Shown here piece by piece: positions 58,033 to 64,000 of a DNA stretch of 64,000 nt. The notes beneath the pieces were generated by a model. That model did no database searches and was not told the DNA's origin. It saw nothing but the letters and a program-made list of their open reading frames with translations. Source of the DNA: Dryocola clanedunensis subsp. sulfonylureivorans (GTDB taxonomy: Bacteria; Pseudomonadota; Gammaproteobacteria; Enterobacterales; Enterobacteriaceae). The stretch spans positions 20,440 through 84,439 of the forward strand of contig NZ_JAERMU010000021.1 of assembly GCF_016756775.1 (NCBI RefSeq), read 5' to 3'. Position 1 is the first letter of the stretch; each line of letters opens with the position of its first letter. A program made the position numbers and the translations under genes.

Positions 58033-58066
58033 AAAAGGCCGGATAATCCGGCCTTTTCCTTTTTAA
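58033..58066 (+). terminator. Intrinsic terminator of accBC
   Basis: AAAAGGCCGGA / TCCGGCCTTTT around a TAA loop is followed by CCTTTTTAA. It lies 22 bases past the accC stop. Confidence 0.88.
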
Positions 58067-58124
58067 TTCCCCAATTCAGGTGATGCGTTACAATCGCCGC
58101 TTTATACGAACTCAAGGGACAACA

Positions 58125-58367
58125 ATGGACAAGCGTTTTGTTCAGGCCAATAAAGAAGCGCGCTGGGCGCTTGGGCTGACCCTGGCCTACCTTGCAGCAT
58201 GGTTAGTGGCTGCTTACTTACCTGGTAATGAGATCGGCCCGACAGGCCTGCCACACTGGTTTGAGATGGCCTGTTTATTGGTGCCCCTGATCTTTATTGT
58301 GCTGTGCTGGATGATGGTTAAACTCATTTTCCGTGATATTTCGCTGGAGGATGACAATGCAGCTTGA
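58125..58367 (+). CDS. yhdT: YhdT, small inner-membrane protein
   Basis: This 80-residue protein has two membrane helices (about 15-32 and 44-65) and ends ISLEDDNAA. It matches E. coli YhdT (DUF997) in length; its role is unknown, though its tight link with panF suggests a part in pantothenate uptake. The start at 58125 follows CAAGGGACAACA. It overlaps the start of panF by 11 bases. Confidence 0.94.
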   Translation: MDKRFVQANKEARWALGLTLAYLAAWLVAAYLPGNEIGPTGLPHWFEMACLLVPLIFIVLCWMMVKLIFRDISLEDDNAA

Positions 58368-59811
58368 GGTCGTCCTGCCGCTGGTCGCTTATCTGTTCGT
58401 GGTATTCGGCCTGTCCGTTTACGCCATGCGTCGCCGCAGCACCGGCAATTTCCTTAATGAATACTTCCTCGGCAGCCGCTCGATGGGCGGATTTGTGCTG
58501 GCGATGACCCTAACCGCCACTTATATCAGCGCCAGCTCGTTTATCGGCGGGCCGGGAGCGGCCTATAAATATGGTCTGGGTTGGGTTCTGTTGGCGATGA
58601 TCCAGCTGCCTGCGGTCTGGCTGTCTTTAGGCATTTTAGGGAAGAAGTTTGCCATTCTGGCACGCCGCTACAATGCGGTGACGCTCAACGACATGCTCTA
58701 CGCCCGTTACCAAAGCCGTCTGCTGGTCTGGCTGGCAAGCCTGAGCCTGCTGGTTGCCTTTGTTGGCGCGATGACCGTGCAGTTCATCGGCGGCGCTCGC
58801 CTGCTGGAAACCGCTGCGGGCATCCCTTACGAAACCGGCCTGTTAATTTTCGGCATCAGCATTGCGTTGTACACCGCATTTGGCGGCTTCCGGGCCAGCG
58901 TACTCAACGACGCGATGCAGGGGCTGGTCATGCTCGTCGGCACTATCCTACTGCTGATCGGCGTGATTCATGCCGCAGGTGGGCTGCATAGCGCGGTAGA
59001 CAAGCTCCAGCACATCGACCCGAAACTGGTCTCTCCGCAGGGTGCGGATAATATTCTGTCGCCTGCGTTTATGACCTCTTTCTGGGTTCTGGTTTGCTTC
59101 GGCGTGATTGGCCTGCCGCACACCGCCGTGCGCTGCATCTCCTATAAAGACAGCAAAGCCGTTCACCGTGGCATTATTATCGGCACCATCGTAGTGGCTA
59201 TTTTGATGTTTGGCATGCATCTGGCGGGTGCGCTGGGCCGGGCCGTTCTTCCTGACCTGAACGTACCTGATCTGGTGATCCCGACCCTGATGGTCACCGT
59301 ATTACCACCGGTCGCCGCAGGGATCTTCCTCGCCGCTCCGATGGCCGCCATTATGTCGACCATCAATGCCCAGTTGCTCCAGTCCTCAGCGACGATCGTC
59401 AAAGATCTCTACCTTAATATGAGGCCCGAGCAGATCCACAACGAGAAACGCCTGAAGCTGATGTCATCCGTGATTACCCTGACCCTGGGTGCGTTGCTGC
59501 TGCTGGCAGCGTGGCATCCGCCGGAGATGATCATCTGGCTCAACCTGCTGGCGTTCGGCGGGCTGGAAGCGGTATTCCTTTGGCCGCTGGTACTGGGGCT
59601 GTACTGGGAGCGCGCAAATGCGGCTGGCGCCCTGAGCGCCATGATGGTGGGCGGCGTGCTGTATGCCGTGCTGGCAAGTTTTAACATCCAGCTATTTAGC
59701 TTCCACCCTATCGTTCCTTCACTATTATTAAGTTTGCTGGCCTTCTTGATCGGTAACCGCTTTGGTCACAGCGTACCCGCGCCAGCACTTGTTTCAACTA
59801 CTGATAAATAA
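58357..59811 (+). CDS. panF: Sodium/pantothenate symporter PanF
   Basis: PanF imports pantothenate with sodium. The 484-residue protein is a sodium:solute symporter (SSS) family member with about 12-13 membrane helices and the family motif around [18 protein letters not shown]. The ATG at 58357 lies after the Shine-Dalgarno GGAGG within yhdT. prmA begins 11 bp after its stop. Confidence 0.96.
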   Translation: MQLEVVLPLVAYLFVVFGLSVYAMRRRSTGNFLNEYFLGSRSMGGFVLAMTLTATYISASSFIGGPGAAYKYGLGWVLLAMIQLPAVWLSLGILGKKFAILARRYNAVTLNDMLYARYQSRLLVWLASLSLLVAFVGAMTVQFIGGARLLETAAGIPYETGLLIFGISIALYTAFGGFRASVLNDAMQGLVMLVGTILLLIGVIHAAGGLHSAVDKLQHIDPKLVSPQGADNILSPAFMTSFWVLVCFGVIGLPHTAVRCISYKDSKAVHRGIIIGTIVVAILMFGMHLAGALGRAVLPDLNVPDLVIPTLMVTVLPPVAAGIFLAAPMAAIMSTINAQLLQSSATIVKDLYLNMRPEQIHNEKRLKLMSSVITLTLGALLLLAAWHPPEMIIWLNLLAFGGLEAVFLWPLVLGLYWERANAAGALSAMMVGGVLYAVLASFNIQLFSFHPIVPSLLLSLLAFLIGNRFGHSVPAPALVSTTDK

Positions 59812-59822
59812 AGAGTTTCGCT

Positions 59823-60704
59823 ATGCCATGGATCCAACTGAAGATAAATACCACCGGTGCCAATGCTGAAGAGCTGGGCGATGCCCTGATTGAAAGTGGC
59901 TCGGTGTCCGTGACGTTTCAGGACACCCACGACACACCGGTATTTGAACCGCTGCCGGGTGAAACGCGCCTGTGGGGCGACACCAACGTGACAGGCCTGT
60001 TTGACGCAGAAGCCGACATGAAAGAGGTTGTCGCTATCCTCGAAAATCACCCGCTGCTGGGTCAGGGCTTCCCTCACAAAATCGAACAGCTGGAAGACAA
60101 AGACTGGGAGCGCGAGTGGATGGATAACTTCCACCCGATGCGTTTTGGCAATCGTCTGTGGATCTGCCCAAGCTGGCGTGATGTCCCGGATGAGAATGCG
60201 GTAAACGTCATGCTCGATCCTGGCCTGGCATTTGGTACCGGTACTCACCCGACCACCTCACTGTGCCTTGAGTGGCTCGACGGGCTTGATCTGGCTGGCA
60301 AGACGGTCATCGATTTCGGCTGCGGATCCGGCATCCTTGCCATTGCTGCGCTGAAGCTGGGCGCGGCGAAAGCCATCGGTATTGATATTGACCCGCAGGC
60401 CATTCAGGCCAGCCGCGATAACGCCCAGCGTAACGGCGTCTCTGAGCGCCTCGAGCTTTATCTCCCGCAGGATCAGCCAGAGGCGATGAGCGCCGATGTC
60501 GTGGTCGCCAACATCCTTGCCGGCCCATTACGCGAGCTGGCACCGTTAATCAGCGTGCTGCCTGTTCAGGGAGGCTTCCTGGGCCTGTCCGGCGTACTGG
60601 CAAGCCAGGCGGAAGGCGTCTGTGAAGCCTATGCGGATAAATTCACCCTTGATCCCGTCGCGGAGAAAGAAGAGTGGTGCCGTATTACAGGGATTAAACG
60701 CTAA
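59823..60704 (+). CDS. prmA: Ribosomal protein L11 methyltransferase PrmA
   Basis: PrmA trimethylates ribosomal protein L11 at several sites. The 293-residue protein has an N-terminal L11-binding domain and a SAM-dependent methyltransferase domain with motif [17 protein letters not shown] (about residue 160) and NILAGPL. Length equals E. coli. A hairpin with a weak T-tail follows (60719-60742). Confidence 0.97.
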   Translation: MPWIQLKINTTGANAEELGDALIESGSVSVTFQDTHDTPVFEPLPGETRLWGDTNVTGLFDAEADMKEVVAILENHPLLGQGFPHKIEQLEDKDWEREWMDNFHPMRFGNRLWICPSWRDVPDENAVNVMLDPGLAFGTGTHPTTSLCLEWLDGLDLAGKTVIDFGCGSGILAIAALKLGAAKAIGIDIDPQAIQASRDNAQRNGVSERLELYLPQDQPEAMSADVVVANILAGPLRELAPLISVLPVQGGFLGLSGVLASQAEGVCEAYADKFTLDPVAEKEEWCRITGIKR

Positions 60705-60718
60705 TCTTTCTGCCTTAA

Positions 60719-60742
60719 TAGCGTGGCCCTCGTGCCACGCTA
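60719..60742 (+). terminator. Probable terminator after prmA
   Basis: TAGCGTGGC / GCCACGCTA with a 6-base loop lies 14 bases after the prmA stop. The following bases (GCTCCTTTCT) form only a weak T-tract. Confidence 0.55.
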
Positions 60743-60872
60743 GCTCCTTTCTGGTTTATCAGTATTCCCCCTTTATTCTCTTTCATCTCCATAAATTCTG
60801 GCCTTACAATATTCATGGCTAATCCATTGAATTAAATAATGTAATTCACAGAATCAATCAGGGAATGAATAT

Positions 60873-61613
60873 ATGAAAACGCGTTTACGTACGGCAACCC
60901 TTCTGCTCGTGGGGCTGCTGCCCGCTTTTGCTATGGCGTCACACTGGAGCTATGAAGGAAAAGACTCTCCTGAGCACTGGAGCGAAATTGATGCAGGTAA
61001 TCAACTCTGCAAACAGGGGATGAATCAGTCACCGATCGATATCGATACCACCTTAAAAGCGCATCTTAATCCGCTGCAAGCCACGTACATCGACTCTCCT
61101 GTAGCCATTCTCAACAATGGTCATACCGTTCAGGTTAGTTTCGCTGAAAATGCGAAAGATAGCGTCATGATTGACGATGTTCCTTTCCAGCTGGAACAAT
61201 TCCACTTTCATGCGCCAAGTGAAAACACCCTGCATGGCAAACATTACGCCATGGAGATGCACATGGTGCATAAAAACGCTGAGGGCGATATTGCGGTGGT
61301 GGCCGTCATGTTTGAAACCGGCGCGGCCAATGCAGAGCTTACAAAGTTGTGGGGGGCCATGCCGACCAAAGCAGAAGAGTCTACAGCGCTTAAGCAGAAA
61401 ATTGATGTGGTAAAACTGCTGCCCGACGATCTGACCCACTATCGCTTCAGTGGCTCGTTGACGACACCGCCGTGTTCAGAGGGGGTCCGTTGGTTAGTGA
61501 TGAAGCATCCTGTCACGCTTTCTGCACAGCAGTTGAAACAATTCACAGATGTTATGCATCACGATAATAATCGGCCGATTCAACCCCTGCACGGCCGCGT
61601 AGTCGTCGAATAA
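60873..61613 (+). CDS. Periplasmic alpha-class carbonic anhydrase
   Basis: This enzyme interconverts CO2 and bicarbonate. The 246-residue precursor has a signal peptide (cleavage after AMA, residue 22). The alpha-type zinc ligands are His111 and His113 (FHFHAPSEN) and His130 (MEMHMVH); Cys46 and the Cys in TTPPCSEG probably form the conserved disulfide, and NNGHTVQV holds the proton-shuttle histidine position. It lies between prmA and dusB, where E. coli has nothing. Related Klebsiella-type genera carry such enzymes. Its own promoter region is AT-rich. Confidence 0.93.
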   Translation: MKTRLRTATLLLVGLLPAFAMASHWSYEGKDSPEHWSEIDAGNQLCKQGMNQSPIDIDTTLKAHLNPLQATYIDSPVAILNNGHTVQVSFAENAKDSVMIDDVPFQLEQFHFHAPSENTLHGKHYAMEMHMVHKNAEGDIAVVAVMFETGAANAELTKLWGAMPTKAEESTALKQKIDVVKLLPDDLTHYRFSGSLTTPPCSEGVRWLVMKHPVTLSAQQLKQFTDVMHHDNNRPIQPLHGRVVVE

Positions 61614-61989
61614 CCGCTCTTTTAACGGGACCATCGTCCCGTTTCAGCGCTCTTATTATCACGGGGGGATAGGGGTATGCCCCCGCTTTAAAATGAGACA
61701 CTCATCCCATAAAAACACTAAATCTGCCGAATAAACCAGCAGTTTATCTCGTCTGCCAGCCTTAAATTGCGGTTAATTGCTGCCATTTTCCAGCAAAATT
61801 CAAAAGAGCACAAATTAACCAATATGTCATAACCGAATGATAAAAAAGAAAATTAATTTTTTTATTCGTTTAAGCTTAATGATTCATTGATCTACAACAG
61901 AGGATTGCTCAAAGTTTGTCCTTTCATCTCGTGTAAAAAATGCGTAATATACGCCGCCTTGCAGGTACAGTATGGTCATTTCTTAACTC
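61614..61989 (+). promoter_or_regulatory. Intergenic region upstream of dusB-fis
   Basis: These 376 bases contain an imperfect terminator-like stem for the carbonic anhydrase gene (AACGGGAC/GTCCCGTT, 61624-61643). Then comes a very AT-rich segment (61800-61890), and the dusB-fis promoter with a Fis-like site (61907-61921). No ORF is supported. Confidence 0.65.
61907..61958 (+). promoter_or_regulatory. dusB-fis promoter with GC-rich discriminator and Fis-like site
   Basis: -35 TTTCAT (61922-61927) and -10 TAATAT (61945-61950) with a 17-base spacer, followed by the GC-rich discriminator ACGCCGCC, match the E. coli fis promoter. The discriminator is the basis of its stringent (ppGpp) control. 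A Fis-consensus-like sequence GCTCAAAGTTTGTCC at 61907-61921 is centred about 44 bases before the start, where Fis represses its own gene. Confidence 0.85.
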
Positions 61990-62955
61990 ATGCGCATCGG
62001 ACACCACCAGCTCAGAAATTGCCTTATCGCAGCACCTATGGCTGGCATTACCGACAGACCATTCAGAACGTTGTGTTACGAGATGGGAGCAGGTCTAACC
62101 GTTTCCGAGATGATGTCCTCCAACCCAGAAGTTTGGGCGAGCGACAAGTCCCGCTTACGGATGGTGCATGTTGATGAACCAGGTATTCGCACCGTGCAAA
62201 TCGCCGGTAGCGATCCTGAAGAGATGGCAGAGGCCGCACGCATTAACGTGGCTAATGGCGCCCAGATTATTGATATCAATATGGGATGCCCGGCAAAGAA
62301 AGTGAATCGCAAACTGGCAGGTTCAGCCCTTCTGCAGTACCCGAGTCTGGTGAAGTCGATCGTGACAACGGTAGTGAAAGCGGTGGATGTTCCTGTGACG
62401 TTAAAAATTCGCACTGGTTGGGACACGGCGCACCGTAACTGTGTAGAGATTGCCCAACTGGCTGAAGACTGTGGCATTCAGGCCCTGACAATTCATGGAC
62501 GCACCCGCGCCTGTTTATTTCAGGGAAACGCTGAGTACGACAGCATTCGGGCAGTTAAGCAGAAAGTTTCCATTCCGATTATCGCGAATGGTGACATTAC
62601 TGACCCGCTTAAAGCCAGAGCTGTGCTCGACTATACAGGGGCAGATGCTCTGATGATAGGACGTGCAGCTCAGGGAAGACCCTGGATCTTTCGGGAAATC
62701 CAGCACTATCTGGACACTGGAGAGTTGCTTGCTCCCCTGCCTCTGGCAGAGGTAAAGCGCTTACTTTGCGCTCACATTCGGGAACTTCATGACTTTTATG
62801 GCCATGTTAAGGGATACCGAATTGCGCGCAAACACGTATCCTGGTATCTCCAGGAACACGCTCCAGATGACCAGTTTCGGCGCACATTCAACGCCATTGA
62901 AGATGCAGGCGAACAGCTTGCGGCGTTGGAGGCATACTTCGAAAATTTTGCGTAA
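61990..62955 (+). CDS. dusB: tRNA-dihydrouridine synthase DusB
   Basis: DusB reduces uridine 17 to dihydrouridine in tRNA with FMN and NADPH. The 321-residue protein has [20 protein letters not shown] (catalytic Cys about residue 100) and the FMN-binding [11 protein letters not shown]. Length equals E. coli. It shares the promoter with fis, which starts 24 bp after its stop. Confidence 0.98.
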   Translation: MRIGHHQLRNCLIAAPMAGITDRPFRTLCYEMGAGLTVSEMMSSNPEVWASDKSRLRMVHVDEPGIRTVQIAGSDPEEMAEAARINVANGAQIIDINMGCPAKKVNRKLAGSALLQYPSLVKSIVTTVVKAVDVPVTLKIRTGWDTAHRNCVEIAQLAEDCGIQALTIHGRTRACLFQGNAEYDSIRAVKQKVSIPIIANGDITDPLKARAVLDYTGADALMIGRAAQGRPWIFREIQHYLDTGELLAPLPLAEVKRLLCAHIRELHDFYGHVKGYRIARKHVSWYLQEHAPDDQFRRTFNAIEDAGEQLAALEAYFENFA

Positions 62956-62979
62956 TAGAAATAAAGAGCTGACAGAACT

Positions 62980-63276
62980 ATGTTCGAACAACGCGTAAAT
63001 TCTGACGTACTGACCGTTTCAACCGTTAACTCTCAGGATCAGGTTACCCAAAAACCCCTGCGTGACTCCGTGAAACAGGCACTGAAGAACTATTTTGCTC
63101 AACTGAATGGTCAAGATGTAAACGATCTGTATGAGCTGGTACTGGCTGAAGTAGAGCAACCATTGTTGGACATGGTGATGCAATACACCCGTGGCAACCA
63201 GACCCGCGCTGCCCTGATGATGGGCATCAACCGTGGTACGCTGCGCAAAAAATTGAAAAAATACGGCATGAACTGA
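62980..63276 (+). CDS. fis: DNA-binding protein Fis
   Basis: Fis is an abundant nucleoid protein of fast-growing cells that bends DNA and activates rRNA promoters. The 98-residue sequence looks identical to E. coli Fis, with an N-terminal beta-hairpin arm and a C-terminal helix-turn-helix ([19 protein letters not shown]). It is the second gene after dusB. The yhdJ gene that follows fis in E. coli is absent. Confidence 0.99.
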
Positions 63277-63301
63277 TACTAGTCAGTTAGTGTTGTTTAA
63301 G

Positions 63302-63337
63302 AAGGCGCTACTCGGCATGGGGATGCGCCTTTTTTAT
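63302..63337 (+). terminator. Intrinsic terminator of dusB-fis
   Basis: AAGGCGC (63302-63308) and GCGCCTT (63325-63331) with a 16-base loop are followed by TTTTT. It lies 25 bases past the fis stop. Confidence 0.82.
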
Positions 63338-63572
63338 CACCTCAATTCCCCTTTCCTCCATTTTCTCTCCATAGTTCGCCCTGACCGGCTCCTTTTCTCC
63401 ACTTTGTTTACGTAGTACACGAATTGCAATTATTGCCTGCTGCTGACGGCGTTATGGCGGTGATAAAATAAGCACATTCACACCGTAGCGGATTTCGTGA
63501 AGACTCAGTGCAAGTTTCTTGCGCCAGCGAGAGTCATCCCTGCTCCGGGATTGGTATCAATGAGGTATGAAA

Positions 63573-63794
63573 ATGAAAAAGCTAATAGCAGCAGCGCTGC
63601 TCTCTACACTTCTGGCTGGTTGTGCGACTAACTCTCCCTGTGTGCCGGTCTATGATGACCAGGGCCGTCTGGTGCACACCAACACCTGCATGAAAGGGAC
63701 AACTCAGGATAACTGGGAAACGGCAGGCGCCATTGCCGGAGGTGCCGCGGCCCTGGCAGGTTTGACCCTGGGCATCGTTGCCCTGACCAAATAA
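63573..63794 (+). CDS. yhdV: YhdV, small outer-membrane-type lipoprotein
   Basis: This 73-residue protein has a lipoprotein signal with lipobox LLAGC (lipidated Cys17), a hydrophilic segment, and a C-terminal glycine/alanine-rich hydrophobic stretch (GAIAGGAAALAGLTLGIVAL). It matches E. coli YhdV closely. The ATG at 63573 was chosen over 63567 because the spacing from GAGG fits. In E. coli yhdV follows acrEF, so the genes yhdJ, yhdU and acrSEF are missing between fis and yhdV. Function unknown. Confidence 0.92.
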   Translation: MKKLIAAALLSTLLAGCATNSPCVPVYDDQGRLVHTNTCMKGTTQDNWETAGAIAGGAAALAGLTLGIVALTK

Positions 63795-63866
63795 CCGTAA
63801 ACGATTTACCGAAGCCTTCGTAGGGATGGATAAGCGTATGCGTCATTCATCCTGGACGGTTATCGT

Positions 63867-63893
63867 GTCGGATGACGCTTACGCTTATCCGAC
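63867..63893. repeat. REP-like palindrome downstream of yhdV
   Basis: A 27-base palindrome of the same kind as the one after gltD (two differences), beginning GTCGGATG and ending TTATCCGAC. A shorter, degenerate copy follows at 63946-63965, so the end of the window may be the start of a REP cluster (BIME). Confidence 0.72.
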
Positions 63894-63945
63894 CTTGTAT
63901 TATTCCCCCTGTTCAGAGTAAACCGGCCAGTTTATTCTGAACGCA

Positions 63946-63965
63946 GTCCGGACGTCGTATCCGAC
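63946..63965. repeat. Degenerate REP-like palindrome
   Basis: A 20-base palindromic segment that starts GTCCGGAC and ends TATCCGAC, lying 52 bases beyond the complete REP-like unit. It shares the ATCCGAC end with the other two and could be the second unit of a BIME pair. Confidence 0.45.
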
Positions 63966-64000
63966 CTTAGGCTCTCAAGTCTGTGGTGTAGATTTTAACG

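Overview
This window is a stretch of core chromosome from a member of the Enterobacteriaceae. Almost every protein aligns end to end with its E. coli K-12 counterpart; Fis appears identical to the E. coli protein as I recall it. The gene order follows the E. coli mla/lpt to fis segment. GC content looks moderate and even. The pattern suggests an Enterobacter, Lelliottia or Leclercia type organism rather than Escherichia, but the genus cannot be fixed from this sequence alone. I see no prophage, insertion sequence, CRISPR array, rRNA or tRNA.

Layout, left to right. Positions 1-5073 hold the start of mlaF (phospholipid transport), then yrbG-kdsD-kdsC-lptC-lptA-lptB (Kdo synthesis and LPS export). 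Positions 5122-8618 hold rpoN-hpf-ptsN-rapZ-npr (sigma-54, ribosome hibernation, nitrogen PTS, GlmZ decay adaptor). Positions 8620-14259 hold mtgA, elbB, the Hfq-type small RNA ArcZ, arcB and yhcC. gltBD (glutamate synthase) runs to 20145 with a REP element and a strong terminator. The sialic acid operon nanA-nanT-nanK-nanQ, with its repressor gene nanR, follows on the minus strand. nanE, expected between nanT and nanK, is absent. Next come sspAB, rplM-rpsI, zapE, zapG, degQ, degS, mdh and argR.

Positions 34435-41243 are the most lineage-variable part. Two tandem YhcN-type periplasmic stress proteins are followed by a barstar-like protein (yhcO), a succinate-semialdehyde-type aldehyde dehydrogenase not found at this spot in E. 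coli, and the aaeXAB efflux operon with its regulator aaeR. Positions 41264-53570 hold tldD, yhdP, rng, yhdE, mreBCD and csrD, all on the minus strand. Positions 53864-63794 are mostly on the plus strand: msrPQ (periplasmic methionine sulfoxide repair), aroQ-accB-accC, yhdT-panF-prmA, a periplasmic alpha-carbonic anhydrase, dusB-fis and the lipoprotein gene yhdV. REP-like palindromes close the window.

Functionally the window is dominated by envelope biogenesis (LPS export, peptidoglycan, MreBCD shape system, YhdP, DegS/DegQ, MsrPQ), nitrogen and carbon control (RpoN, PTS-Ntr, GOGAT, ArcB/ArcZ, nan) and growth-rate functions (ribosomal proteins, Fis, Hpf, AccBC). I did not find a convincing undescribed multi-gene system. 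The most useful second-look items are the nan operon lacking nanE, the overlapping out-of-frame leader ORF at gltB, the perfect inverted repeats between hpf-ptsN and degQ-degS, the 10-bp-phased TGCAT repeats before argR, the YhcN duplication with a CRP-like site, and the lineage-specific aldehyde dehydrogenase and carbonic anhydrase insertions.
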